Numbered from the stretch's first letter, positions 35,786 through 47,492 are shown. The stretch is 64,000 nt of DNA from Oryza sativa Japonica Group (GCF_034140825.1 NC_089039.1:25114501-25178500), one strand, 5' to 3'. Notes: generated from the sequence alone by a model not told the origin. Numbers and translations: made by a program.

Positions 35786-36197
35786 CTATATTTGAACAAA
35801 ATATGGTTGAACGCGGCGAAAAGAAAAAATCGGTACTAATTACTCCCAGAGCTAATCTTGTTTTCTAATATGGCGTAATTAAAAAGCGAAAGATCAAATT
35901 AATCACATCGATAATGACGTTTTCTAATAGGGATATACGCCATAATTACCAGAAGAAAAATCAAAACTAATCATGGTACTAGTCACGTTTTTTTCTCAGA
36001 CTCCGGTTTTGACCACTGCGCTAACGACACGTGTACCAGGTGGACGTATGCGCGAGTTCGACATCTGGCGCGTATGCGCTAATTAGTTCTTTCCTCAATT
36101 ATTGAAAACCACATCTTGTTCACATGAAAGAGTTGAAAATTTTGAAAAGACTGGTAGACTCAGGTCCTCAATACTGTCTCACTGTAGTCTACTAGTA

Positions 36198-36434
36198 CTC
36201 CCTCTGTCCAAAAAAAAAAACAAACCCTGGTTTCCGTGCTCAACGTTTGACCGTCTGTCTTATTTGAAAAAAATATTAAAAAAATTTAAAAAGACAAGTC
36301 ACGCATAAAATATTAATCATGTTTTATCATCTAACAACAATAAAAATATGAATTATAAAAAAATTTCATATAAGACGGACAGTCAAAATTGGACACGGAA
36401 ACTCAAGGTTTGCCTTTTTTTGGGACGGAGGGAG
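36198..36434. mobile_element. Stowaway MITE
   Basis: Ends CTCCCTCTGTCCAAAAAAA and TTTTTTTGGGACGGAGGGAG with TA at both borders; the inner part carries AACGTTTGACCGTC. Confidence 0.85.
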
Positions 36435-36592
36435 TAGTAGTCTACTGCATGACTTGGATTGTCAGGTGAGCCAACCCAAAGATGAGAGTTTTAGGAAGCT
36501 GGGCAATTTGAATTGAGGCTTCCCCAGACCTCCAAAAATCTTATCCTCAGGGCTATGATTTACGAAGCAGCTAGATATCATTTATATTACTA

Positions 36593-36826
36593 CCTCCGTC
36601 CCAAAATAAGTGCAGCCGTAGGAACCGTGTCCGACGTTTGACCGTTCGTCTTATTTAAAAAATTTATGAAATTTTTTTAAAAAAATAGTCACACATAAAG
36701 TACTATTTATGTTTTATCATCTAATAACAATAAAAATATAAATCATAAAAAAATTTTAAATAAGACGAATGGTCAAAAGTTGAACATGAACAGTGCAAAA
36801 CTGTACTTATTTTGAGACGGAGGGAG
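36593..36826. mobile_element. Stowaway MITE
   Basis: Ends CCTCCGTCCCAAAATAAGTG and CTTATTTTGAGACGGAGGGAG with TA at both borders. Related to the element at 36198 through CGTTTGACCGT and the ATTTATGTTTTATCATCTAA-type interior. Confidence 0.85.
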
Positions 36827-37581
36827 TACTATGAAAGAGAGTAGTGGTGCCACCACAACTTTTGCACTATTTTTTAAAAAAATTAGTCCGTGATAAAAAA
36901 AAATCGCAGAACATATAGCTGCTCAAATTTCCATGCTGACTGGCATGATCAACTTTTTTTTTGGATTGCTATTGTACGTAATTCCCTCATCAATCAACTA
37001 ATACTCATTGGTACTATAAGGGCGCTGGCAAGGAGGTACCCCTAGCATTTCCTTTCCCTTTTCTTTTCAAAGAGGGGTCAGTACTGTCGAAGTTATTACA
37101 AAGGTAACTTATACGATGATATACTTTACTGTTTGCTTGGGCCGAATTTGGGTCATAACCACATTCGTCAAAATATGGTTTTTTTTTTATAGAAACTTTG
37201 GCGTCAACCCATCGGTTTTCTGGTTTTTCTAATTTTTTCTTTGACAGCATCTGAAAGATTTACCCTTTGATTTACCAGAAGTAGAGGCGGTGTGAATTTG
37301 TTTTAGGTGTACTCCGATCCAGGTCCAGCCCAAAACGGCCCACGGAGCTCTGGTCTCCCTCTGAGGCACGGCTTCGTTCATCCCAGGCGTCACTACGCCA
37401 CCAACCTGCCTGCCGCTGTCTTGCCCGCAGCCGGAGACAACAACATCCGCCATAGAAGCGGTTGCCTCCATGAAGCGTCCACGGACAGCCTGCCGGAGCT
37501 AGCTCATTTTAAAACGAAATATTAATAAAAAAAATTCAAACAATAATGTCCAACTACAGATTGATTGTACACACTGATATA

Positions 37582-37910
37582 GGCCGTGTTTAGTTCCTCC
37601 TCCAAATTTTTTTTAACGTATACGGATAATATTTTAAGTATTAAACGTAGACTAATAACAAAACAAATTACAGATTCCACCTGTAAACCGCGAGACGAAT
37701 TTATTAAGGCTAATTAATCCGCCATTAACAAATATTTACTGTAGCACCACATTGTCAAATCATGGCGTATTAGGCTCAAAAGATTCGTCTCGCAATTTAC
37801 ATGCAAACTGTGCAACTGGTTTTTTTTCGTCCACATTAATACTCTATGCATGTGTCCAAACATTTGATGTGACGGAATTTTTGAAAGTTCGAAGGGAACT
37901 AATCACAGCC
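37582..37910. mobile_element. Tourist-like MITE downstream of GDSL copy 4
   Basis: Ends GGCCGTGTTTAGTTCC and GGGAACTAATCACAGCC, flanked by ATA on both sides. The interior contains CGCGAGACGAATTTATTAAG and AAAAGATTCGTCTCGC, also found in the element at 62653-62996. It ends about 60 bp below the copy 4 stop codon. Confidence 0.75.
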
Positions 37911-37970
37911 ATAGATTACATTTACCATGCTGCTAGGATTAATCATGTCATGGTTTTTGCTCTCAACAAA

Positions 37971-40662
37971 TCAGTGATGGTGGTGGATAGCAGTCAAAAT
38001 TGGGGGATCAGCATAAGGACCATAGAGCCACCCCTTGGCAACGAACCGGTTGATGGCCTCCGTGTAGTGAATCCCATCCCAGGATATCGAGGCCGATGGA
38101 TCCTTGCAAGCGACCACTCCAGGTAAGGCGCACGCGGAGCTGACGTTGAAGTTGTAGGTGCCACCGGTGCCGCAGCAAGCCTTGAGAAGGCCGTCGCTTG
38201 CGAACCCTGAATAATTAATATTGCAAATGTTGAGACAAATTAAACTCCGGTCACTATCTCAGTGATGCACACCGTAGAATTGTCATCGTGTTTGAGAACG
38301 AAAGCACAAACAATTCCTATAATCTTTGCCAATTTCGATGGGTAAACTATTTGTACTCCCTCCATCCCATAATATAAGGGATTTTGAGTTTTTGTTTGTA
38401 CTGTTTGATCACTCGTCTTATTAAAAATATTGGAATTATTATTTATTTTTTTGACTTACTTTATTATCCAAAGTACTTTAAGCACAACTTTTCGTTTTTT
38501 ATATTTGCACAAATTTTTTTGAATAAAACGAGTGGTCAAACAGTGCAAGCAAAAACTCAAAATCCTTTATATTATGGGACGGAGGGAGTATATCTTATGC
38601 ATGATTGCGTACAAAAAATATATATACTACATATGTTTCGTATTATAAGTCATTTTGACTTTTTCTTAACTAACCTTTTTTGAGTTGAGCAATATTTTTA
38701 ACATAAGACACATATTATTAAAACATATTTAATGTTACGTTTAATAAAACTCAATTTGTATTATAGATATTAAATTTTTCTATAAACTTGATCATACTTG
38801 AAGAGATTTGAGTAAAAAAAATCAAAACGACCTATAATATAAAACAGAGGTAATATATTGTATGAACTAGTTGGTGCATATTACTTTCAAGAAAGCTTGG
38901 AATGTAGCATACCGAAATGGCTAGGGTTCCGCATGACTTGGATGATGGGTTGGTAGAAGTCGGCGAAGATGATCTTGGCATGGGGATACTTGCCCCTAAG
39001 CCTACCGAGAGCTACACGGAGCATCATGTTATGGCGCTTGGCCACGCCGTTGAGGGCGCCAAGGCAGCCGAGGCCATCATAGTCTGTCCTGTTGGGGCTC
39101 ATGAGGACAGTGAGAAGCGCCGGTGCGCACCCGTTTGGTGGATTCCCAGCCACCACCACGTAAATCGCGCCTTGGTTGATGAGCATCTGAATATTCATAT
39201 TAAGATAGAATTATCTTTCTTTTGATTCCAACGATTGGAACTCGACTTTTCCAAGTCTTTAAAGTAATGAGAAGGGTAAAAGTTTTAGTAAATGACTGTG
39301 ATGTCTTTGAAAAAAAAAGAAGGGTAAAAAAATTGAGTAAATGACCGTGATGTGTTTGAAAAAGAAGAGAGTAAAATGTGCTGGATACCTCCACGCCCAT
39401 GGTGATTTTTCTCACGACTTGTGGCACATAAGACTCAACCTCTTGTTTGCTCTTCCCTGCCATCCACAGGAAGTCGTAATCGTTCACCCCAAACTCCCCA
39501 ACGAAGAAAAGTGATTTACCAAAACAATTCTTGAACCCTGTAGAGACCGATCAGTTTTCTTGATACTCCCTCTCTATAATATAAGACGTGTACATATTCG
39601 AAGATTCAACTTTAAAAAAAAATGACTAGTAATTATTATAATATAAATTAAATTTTATTTGTTAAAATTAATATCATTGGAGTGACATTTAAATTTATTA
39701 TTTGTTGCAATAAACCTTATAGTATATGAGAAATTTTAAGTCAAAGATTAGTTTTAAAGATTGTGACAAGTTTAACCATGCCTTATATTATGGGATGGGG
39801 GAAGTAATAATTTCCGATGATTGAGAAGATAATATATACATATTTTGTTCCCTATGGTTGAGAGAATTTTCGATGCCATCCACTTACCATTGGCTTGTTC
39901 AGTAGTGGTGTTGCAAATGGATGGCTTGAGCTGCTCGAACCAACCCAGCTGCACATCCAGAGAAGTGTTCAGAAGCTTGAACGACACAATATTGTTCCTC
40001 TCGAAGTAGTCAATGCCAGTCGCCAATGCGCCGCCGACGGCGAAGTTTACGCCATTGGAGACACTCGAGCTATTCGCCATGGAGGCTGGAAGGAGAGGGA
40101 GCTCAAACTCCTCGGCTACAAATTAACCATGCATGTCAACGAATAGTTAGAGCTTTAGTACCCAAACCAATCGTGCAAATACTTGCATGCAGGTACTGAA
40201 TAGTTATCCTTTCGTAGCATATATAATTTTTAGGAAGTTAAGAGATTTCAGTCCTTCAGAGGAGTTATCTTTGCAGGGATTCATTTGTCTGTCCCACTCT
40301 CTAAATTAGTCTGAAGATTTGAAGATTATTCTGTCTTCAAATAATTGCAATTAATTCATGGTTTGCCTATGTGAAAAGAAAATCATGAAATGCCAAATTA
40401 GTTGATCATTACTCAACTTACCAATGAAATCAACGATGACTCTCCCATCACTCATGCGACCTGTGGGGTGGCCAAAGAAGGTCATGCCATAAGGAAGCTT
40501 GTCGTACCGCAATGGCAGACCGGAAGGTGCCATGATCACGAAGTTGCCGGTGTCGATGTACGAGTCTCCAAGGGAAAATATCGAGGTGAAATAGTGCGAG
40601 ATAGAACTCGCACCAGAAATACAGAAGAGGAAGACGAGGAAGAATACAAGTTTGAGCTCCAT
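37971..40662 (-). CDS. GDSL esterase/lipase, array copy 4 (intact)
   Basis: Secreted GDSL/SGNH-type esterase of the same clade as copies 1-3. Exons 40662-40422, 40115-39888, 39537-39389, 39186-38913 and 38206-37971 close to 376 codons. A signal peptide begins [14 protein letters not shown]. Block I '[13 protein letters not shown]', block II '[13 protein letters not shown]', block III '[12 protein letters not shown]' and block V '[16 protein letters not shown]' give the full Ser-Gly-Asn-His set. All five donors and acceptors are canonical, including a strong GTAAGT after exon 2, which makes this the best reference for the exon plan of the array. The protein ends in four His residues, longer than copies 2 and 3. 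Introns 3 and 4 carry AT-rich MITEs. Substrate unknown. Confidence 0.9.
38356..38588. mobile_element. Stowaway MITE in GDSL copy 4 intron 4
   Basis: Ends CTCCCTCCATCCCATAATAT and ATATTATGGGACGGAGGGAG with TA at both borders; clean 233-bp element. Confidence 0.88.
38627..38852. mobile_element. Degenerate Stowaway-like MITE in GDSL copy 4 intron 4
   Basis: Weak inverted ends around CTACATATGTTTCGTATTAT and TATAATATAAAACAGAGGTA. The inner sequence CATTTTGACTTTTTC is typical of the family. Borders approximate. Confidence 0.45.
39566..39804. mobile_element. Stowaway MITE in GDSL copy 4 intron 2
   Basis: Ends CTCCCTCTCTATAATATAAG and CTTATATTATGGGATGGGGG continuing to AAG, with TA at both borders. 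Confidence 0.75.
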
Positions 40663-41704
40663 GCTTAATTTGTTTGCTACCTGCTATAGAAATGGGAAGA
40701 AAACCAAAGATACACGAGAAGATGAGGACTACCTAGTTACTTATAACCGTATGGAGATATGCTTGGATGTATATAATCAATTGTTTAAGACATAAATTAG
40801 TAACATAGGTACGTAGCCCTTTGTCAAACTGAGGTGGCTGTTGTTGCTTGATCAATACAATTTTCAATCCATCTAAATATATCTATATATATATCGTCGT
40901 TGACAAAGAGCATAAGTTTTATTCCCTTTCCGTTCTTAATAAACTAGTAGTCGTACACATACAGTGCACGTTTTTATCATGATTGATTGTGCAAATATTA
41001 CTAGTTGTGTCGAAGTAAGTCTTGGGAATAACATGACAAAGACTATATATGTTAGTTCATTTTCATTTTCATTTAATACGATGTTTTGCATAATTATTTA
41101 GGAGTGGCTTAAGAATAAAGATCCAGCTATAAATCTGAGCTATTGGATCAAGTAGAGGCAAATCTCCAGGATACGGTCCATCCAATATGTAGTTATTGCA
41201 ACAATTTCAAATTTGTGCTTTCTATACTGGTAGTTATATATAGATCTAGCTAGATAAAAGAAATAGATAAAGATAGATGAGGCCTTAGAATGTTGACTTA
41301 ACATCTTAACTCGTTGATATATGTAATAATTAAATTTTGATATGTAAAAAATACTATTAATAGATTTTTCATGAAAAATATTTCCTTGTTGTATTTTGAA
41401 CTTTTCTTATGAATACATATATATACTGGATAAAAACATCGGTCAAGTATATTCTTAGGAGACTGTCAGAATGACATCAACAGCATGTAAAAAAAGAACG
41501 GAAGGATTGCGGTTGTAAGGCAGAAGATTTGTGATAACAATCATAAAGTGCAATTTGACTATTTGAGCCATTATTTGGTATAAAAGTCCACTTTGACACC
41601 CTGGATTCGCCGTGCTATCTTAAACGTCACAGAATGGCTGGATTTGCAATTCGATAGATGCCGTTTCAGAGAAGCTAGCTAGGTAGAGTTGGTCTTTAAT
41701 TTAA

Positions 41705-42100
41705 GGCAAAATTGGTTATATAGCATCGAAAGTTCACGTTTTTGGTTTTATAGCACCGAAAGTTACCGGTTCACTTTAATAGCATCCAAAGTTCACCATA
41801 TTCCCATTTTTAGCACTTCCGTCAATTTTTCCGTCCGTCTTGATGGTTATTGATCCAGCCACACACATGATATGACATTTCTACCCCTCATTGACATGCA
41901 TTACACTTGTACTTGTGAGGGGTAGAAACGTCATATCGTGTGTGTGGCTGGATCAAGACGGACGGAAAACGATCGAGAATTGACGGAAGTGTTAAAAATG
42001 GGAACATGGTAAACTTTGGGTGCTATTAAAGTGAACCGGTAACTTTCGGTGCTATAAAACCAAAAACGTGAACTTTCGATGCTATATAACCAATTTTGCC
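41705..42100. mobile_element. Mutator-type foldback element (near-perfect hairpin)
   Basis: Begins GGCAAAATTGGTTATATAGC and ends with the inverse, flanked by a perfect 9-bp duplication TTAATTTAA (41696-41704 and 42101-42109). The two arms of about 180 bp pair with few mismatches, leaving only a short loop around 41895-41925. No coding capacity. It would give a long double-stranded RNA if transcribed. Confidence 0.88.
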
Positions 42101-42199
42101 TTAATTTAATTACATATAAACCGTGTTCGAAAACCGCTAACCACTTGATGGTTTCAAACTTTTAATGGTACGCCTTGAAAGAACTTAAGAACCTTTCTG

Positions 42200-42450
42200 T
42201 AAATTTTTTTTTACCGCGAAACAGTGGAGGAAGCCTCCACGGTGATTTTCATATATTAAGGGAAGAAAAAACTGTACAAAGTATGTTAAGAAAGAGCCTT
42301 TCTGCAATTACAATATACAGATAATCTTGGAATTCCAATCCATCAATTAATTTGGGCTCAAGATTATCAAATCTTCTTTTTTCGTCGGGCCGACGAAGAC
42401 AGCCGGCCAAAGTATATTAATAGATAAAAGAGAAGCTGTACAACATGCCC
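42200..42450 (-). mobile_element. LINE-like 3' end remnants
   Basis: Two stretches, one with TTTTTTTTTACCGCGAAACA then GAGGAAGCCTCCACGG, the other with TTTTTTCGTCGGGCCGACGA. Read on the minus strand, each ends in a poly-A run after a GC-rich tail, and both share a TGTACA and TTAATATA context. This is the look of decayed non-LTR retrotransposon 3' ends. Assignment is tentative. Confidence 0.3.
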
Positions 42451-43527
42451 CGACAACAGACACACGCTCGCAGTTCGTCAAAGCACCACCTTTACAAATT
42501 TATTTACAAGGGCTACGTCAAGTTCTCAACCATCTTATCAGCACCTCATGCCAAGATTTTTATAGCCGCTACAAATTCACAATGGTTTTAGAATTCACAA
42601 GATGGCAAAATTCAACACATCTCACAGCTATGCAGTAAACCCCTGATGGGCGTGCGCGTGCTCAGACCTATACGCACGTCTGTACTAGTATGTATGTATG
42701 TATATACAAACTTTGTATAACTACATAGTAGGGTTTGTTGGAACCATGCCACCCTAATTTTGCAAGATTTGATATATGCCACCCGTATCTCAATGACATG
42801 TAGGACCCATATGAGTTAATGACATGTGGGTCAGGGTGACATCACAAATTTTGCAAAATTTGTGTGTATATATAGTATATACGTATAAATTTTGTATATA
42901 TACATAAAATGTTTGTATAAGAAATATTCGTATATGTATAATTTTGTTGTGTATGTATATATTTTTTATAGAGAAAATGTACATATAAATACAAATTTTA
43001 TATACGTATAGTACAAACTTTGGTTAAAACGGGCCAACCCACATGATGAAAATGAAGAAAATTGGACAAGCCTGTATTTTATATCAAAAATGAAAAAATA
43101 AGGGTAAACGGGCTAAGCCCACACGATAGAAATGGACTAAGTCTGCATTTTATATATAAAGAAAAGAACGGTAACAGGCTGAAAACTGCATAATGGGCTC
43201 CCACGTGCAGGGAGCCGCGCAACTGACCGCTAATTAGCGATCCCCTATGCAGAAAGCCAGAAATAAGAATTGTTGAAACAATATACTCAAAAAAATATAT
43301 CTGATTAAAATTTCATGTTAAGTCCAGCATGCTCAATATTGTTGTGGAATTCATTACAAAGGCAAAAACTAGAGGATGGTTATATGGTACTCAACTAATA
43401 TACCACTCAATCTAACAGCAAGGTGACTTCCCCATGGTTAACGCAAGAGTTGGAGCAGTTACCCCACAGAACCCTTTAATCTGACCTGGCCAATTGTCAA
43501 CAAAAAATGAATAGCCTTCAGCTTTCT

Positions 43528-45168
43528 TCACTCAACGTTTATCTTTTGCTTCTTCGTGTGCTCCTTGTTTTTCTTGGCCTCACGGCGCTCCCTCTTGAGC
43601 CCCTTGATGTCGTTTGATAAAGACATCTTTGCAATCTTTAACAGTCAAAACCATGAATCAGATTAGGATGTCAAAAGGCAAGTTCAACCTTTACAGCTGA
43701 AGGAAAAACAAAACAAACTCTTACCTGCTGGTCTGGAATGTAGACCTTGCCCAACTTGCCCTGCACAGGATCCTTCGTGACATTTTTCATCTGCGAGAAG
43801 GTCCATAGTAATTGTGAATACCATAGTGGTGACTGAAGGGTCTTTCTTAGCATGAACGCAAGAAAAGGAGCAATAGTTGCTTAGGCTAATGGCACCAAAG
43901 GTGCAATCTTATTAGCAACCTAGCAATAATGAAATGAACAAAGACAGTTAGTGATCAATTGGTTTTACCTTCTTAGCATGATCGGCAGTCTTCATTGCTT
44001 CCTTCTTCAAACTTTCAGCTGGATATCGGTGCCGCCTAACTACTAGGTCCATCGAAGGTCCAACTTCAACCAGCTCCATTCTAGGAATAGATGTGCCAGA
44101 CCGTTTCAGACGGAGAGCACAGTGCATCAAGTAGACAGTGGTAGGGGATATTGCTGTGCACACAAATACCCGATCTACACCGGCAAGATTCAGATTCTCT
44201 ACCACCTACATCAGTAGCAAACAGGTTATGCCAAAGCTCAATGTATTATCTATTCACAATGTGCAAATCGACAAATAAAAAAGATGCACACCTCTCCTCT
44301 GAAAAGATCAAGCAGCACTTCCTTCAAATGCTTCAGCTCTTCAACACTTTCAAAATGCTCCCCAATGAAGGTAAAGAAAGGCTTTGAGCCAAGCTTAGGT
44401 GCCAGTTTCTTATCATAGACATATGATTCAATTTATTTGTAGTTCTCAACTCCTACTTCAACAAGGTCATATATATGGTGATCATAAGTCCTTCCCAAAA
44501 CAAGATTGTTGGGCCTCTTCTTTGAGTGAGAACCATACTGGAATAACAAGAACAACAAAAAGAAAGTTTACAGTCAAAACGGTACATAAACATAATCTCT
44601 TAAAACACATCACTTGGTTACTACCACATTTAAATAAAAATTATGGAACTACAAGCACTTGGAATAGGCACGGAGTAAGCTTCAGATAGGTTCCACGTAA
44701 GTGGTGTCAAGTTCATAGTTTAGTTCACAGTTTAGCTCCACCTCTCCTCGACACTACCAAATCGCTAGAAATAACAATAACAATCTATAATTGCAGATAG
44801 AATAAATTGAACTTACTACAATTAGGCTGCAATCCGTCTTGAGTGAGAAGAACTCAAGCGAAGTTTCGCCGCCGCTCTCGAACGGCCTGATGTTCTCATT
44901 CTTCTTGGAGTACCTGACGGCATTATCACGCTTCAGGTGGAACAAATCTGCGAGCACGGAGTTCAGCACCGCGCTGGTCTTGGTCCCATGGAGAACAAGC
45001 GTCTTCTTGCCGGTCTCAACCTGGTTCAATCAAAATCATCAGAGGAGAAAACTCAGGCCGGAATCTCACGGAGGAGCAGCGAGCGAGAGGGACGCTCACG
45101 AGCTTGGGCGCGTGCTTGAGGAGCTCCCTCTTGGCGCGGTGGCTCTTGGGCGCCCTGATCGCCACCAT
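43528..45168 (-). CDS. RPF2: Ribosome production factor 2 (Brix domain), with an in-frame stop
   Basis: Nucleolar RPF2, which with RRS1 brings the 5S RNP into pre-60S ribosomes. Exons 45168-45100, 45020-44817, 44537-44292, 44205-43969, 43790-43725 and 43635-43528 close exactly to 310 codons. The Brix domain is clear: 'GKKTLVLHGTKTSAVLN', 'YGSHSKKRPNNLVLGRTYDH', 'SKPFFTFIGEHFESVEEL', 'LNLAGVDRVFVCTAISPTTV', 'MELVEVGPSMDLVVRRH'. The tail is Lys-rich ('KKNKEHTKKQKINVE'). Odd: codon 126 (44435-44433) is TAA where the family has Ser ('ENYK' then 'IESYVYDKK'); a single C-to-A change from TCA explains it. Everything else, including splice sites, is intact. It may be a young pseudogene with a second copy elsewhere, a strain allele, or a sequence error. 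Confidence 0.85.
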
Positions 45169-46487
45169 CTTCTTCTTCTTCTTCTCCGGCTCCGGTCGAT
45201 CGATGCCGCCGCGACGGGGAGGTGGAGTCGGCGGCGAGCGGCGGCGCGGTCTTCTCTTGTGTCGCGGAAGGGGAGGGAAGAGATGGATGGACGGATGGGA
45301 TTGGCGGGAGTCGGAGAGGTTGGACGGCTCAGATCGTTCGTAGTGCTCCTCCGAGATTGGCCTAATGTTCATGCGCCTTTTGGGCTTAGGTTTGTCAAAA
45401 CTCGGCCCAATTTGCCACGAGACGGCCGGTCAGCCTGGTCCAGCACGAGATCGGACGGTCCACGTTGATATGGACTTGAATGTGTGTCTAGATTCATTAA
45501 CATGTATATGAATGTGAGCAATGCTAGAAATTTTTATAATATGAATCGGAGAAAGTATTTTACAATGAAATTTGATAGTAATGATAAATGTGTTTCAACA
45601 TACGTCGCACCTCTCAACTTTTTGAATATTTTTTTCATCACTACTTATATACTCCATATTTCATCTTGACACACAGAACAAGGATAAGTAATTCTACTTA
45701 TCATATATTTAAATATGCTACTAGTCATTCCTCGTAAATAAGCGATTCATTAATATTTACATTTCTCGATGCCCATATAGCCAATCTTGTGTAGAAGAAT
45801 GAAGAGTCGCATATTAAATCCGAGAAAATCATTAAGATAGGTTGTTGGATTGAAAATATGCCTATCAAAAATAAATTTTTCAGATTTAGAAATATAACTA
45901 TCAAAAATATATGAAGGGAGTAGGTTGGAAGCATCCAGGCTGATTTAAACATTTAAGGTTTTAACTTTCAGTCAAATAGTCATGGAAAAAGTTGAAAACA
46001 TTTTGAATGTTTGCTAATGGTGTTATTTATGGTTCTATAAAATTTTAGCTTAAAATATGGCAAATGCTATTAAGAAGTAAACCATTTTTAATAGTTTATA
46101 AGGGTTAAAATAAGCCAAAAAAATATTTTAGAAGGTTAAGTGATCAAAATGGAATAGTTTGAGTAGAATGAACTTTTTTTTTTACTATGGTTATTCATTG
46201 TTATTTAATTTTATCAATAATGATGACGTGGTAATAGCTAACGTTTCTCTTCCCTTCCACGTGGGACCCAGCGTGCAGGCCGCGCCGACCGAGGCGCGCA
46301 CTAGCCGTTAACCCCCCCGCGCCGCCACCGACACCCAACGGTCGCCGGCGAGACTCTCCCTCCCTTTATTAACGCCTCCATCTCTCGCCCTCCACATCAT
46401 CCCACTCTCTCTCACCCAACGAATTCCCTCGCAAATCCGTCCAAGTTCATCGACACAAGAAGCTCGAGCTCGCTGTGTGTGCTTGCA
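45169..46487. other. Divergent intergenic region, RPF2 and membrane-protein gene
   Basis: Upstream regions of RPF2 (left) and of the small membrane protein (right). A GGCCCAA/GGGCTT-containing stretch near 45370-45410 is a plausible RPF2 promoter element. The middle is AT-rich with no recognisable repeat. CCCTTTATTAACG near 46370 could be a TATA-like signal for the right-hand gene. Confidence 0.45.
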
Positions 46488-46988
46488 ATGGCGGGGGTGC
46501 ACACGCACAGGGCGTTCCTGCTCTGCAACTACCTCCTCCTCGGCGCCGCCTCGGGCTGCATCTTCCTCACGCTCTCCCTCCGCCTCCTCCCGTCCCCGTG
46601 CGGCCTCCTCCTCGTCTTCCTCCACGCCCTCACCGCCGTCCTCGCCGCCGCGGCCTGCTCGGGCTCCTTCACCGCCCCCGGCGGCGGCGGTGGCACGCAC
46701 ACGGCGCACACCGCGTCCGCCGTCCTCACCGCCATCTTCCAGGGTGCCGCCGCGCTGCTCGCCTTCACCCGCACCGGCGACTTCCTCGCCGAGCTGCGGT
46801 CCTACGTCCGGGAGGAGGACGGCGAGGTGATCCTCGAGCTCGTCGGCGGGCTCGGCGCCGCCATCTTCGTCCTCGAGTGGGCCGCTCTCGCCCTCGCGTT
46901 CGCGCTCCGCCTCGGCGACGACGGCGCCGACGGCGACGAACACGACGGCGGGTACGCCAAGAGCTGGCAATCAGGTTACCATGTCTGA
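46488..46988 (+). CDS. Small four-helix plant membrane protein, uncharacterised
   Basis: Single-exon gene of 166 residues. I do not know a named function; it looks like a plant-specific family of short transmembrane proteins. Four hydrophobic segments are visible: about 9-33 ([19 protein letters not shown]), 37-58 ([20 protein letters not shown]), 75-95 ([17 protein letters not shown]) and 118-145 ([20 protein letters not shown]). A charged loop containing '[10 protein letters not shown]' lies between helices 3 and 4, and the Asp-rich tail is probably cytosolic. The start at 46488 (context GCAATGGCGG) is preferred to the in-frame ATG nine bases upstream. Very GC-rich, as in many intronless grass genes. 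Confidence 0.8.
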   Translation: MAGVHTHRAFLLCNYLLLGAASGCIFLTLSLRLLPSPCGLLLVFLHALTAVLAAAACSGSFTAPGGGGGTHTAHTASAVLTAIFQGAAALLAFTRTGDFLAELRSYVREEDGEVILELVGGLGAAIFVLEWAALALAFALRLGDDGADGDEHDGGYAKSWQSGYHV

Positions 46989-47426
46989 TCCATCGAGACT
47001 GATGAACAGAGAAGCATAAGAGAGGAATTCTTCGATTCTTCTTTTTTCTTTGTGTTTATTTACTGAATTCGTGCGGCTATTCAGCTGTGATTACAGTGTT
47101 GCTGCAATTTTTTTTTACTGCTCTCTTCTTGGCTTCTTGAACTAAAGAAGTGCAAGGCAAATGTATTGCTTTGCTGTGTAGTATTCGTTTTCCTTTACCG
47201 GATCTGGTATAAATTAGAGGAAATCATGTCATTCGCTTGAATGAAATTTGTCAAATTTCTCGTAAACAACCTTTGCGGGCAATGTTGGTATGATTTCTCA
47301 ATAGAAATTTTGTCATTCAACCAAGGAAATTTCTTGTTACCATCCTTGTTAGTGAACAACCAACTTTAAAAGTTTAAAGTGGAGGAAATTTATAATTCAC
47401 TTGAATGAAATTTGTAAAAAGAAGTG

Positions 47427-47492
47427 CGGTTTGGGCCGTTCGTCCATTAGTTGAGTACGTGGGCTCGGCCCATGAAACTGCTCCCCATCGGC
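47427..47492 (+). promoter_or_regulatory. Probable former promoter of ribosomal protein eL38
   Basis: Three copies of the TGGGCC/TGGGCT 'site II' box lie within 41 bp: TGGGCC at 47432, TGGGCT at 47460, and GGCCCA (reverse) at 47467. Site II boxes are typical of plant ribosomal-protein and other growth genes. The block ends at the 9-bp MULE target duplication, whose other copy opens the eL38 leader 6.7 kb away. The assignment to eL38 is an inference from this layout. Confidence 0.55.

Larger units (their letters stand above)
34600..37970. other. Spacer between GDSL copies 3 and 4
   Basis: Longest gap in the array. It holds the promoter side of copy 3 (with the shared upstream motif near 34840-35050), a degenerate tandem repeat (35319-35785), two Stowaways (36198-36434, 36593-36826) and a Tourist-like MITE (37582-37910). 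Short AT-rich frames here are not convincing genes. Confidence 0.55.
40663..43527. other. Spacer between GDSL copy 4 and RPF2
   Basis: Promoter side of copy 4, with flank sequence shared with the other copies near 41490-41700. Then a long foldback element (41705-42100), scraps resembling LINE 3' ends (about 42200-42450) and an AT-rich stretch full of TATATA/GTATGTAT. No gene is supported. Confidence 0.55.

Noticed and set aside
42640-43020. AT-rich GTATGTATATA region as a possible promoter or origin
   Set aside because: Only low-complexity TA-rich sequence; no gene starts nearby and no specific motif is present.
46308-46970. 220-codon minus-strand frame opposite the small membrane protein
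   Set aside because: Glu/Gly/Arg-rich text typical of a GC-rich shadow frame; the plus strand has clear transmembrane helices and a good start context.
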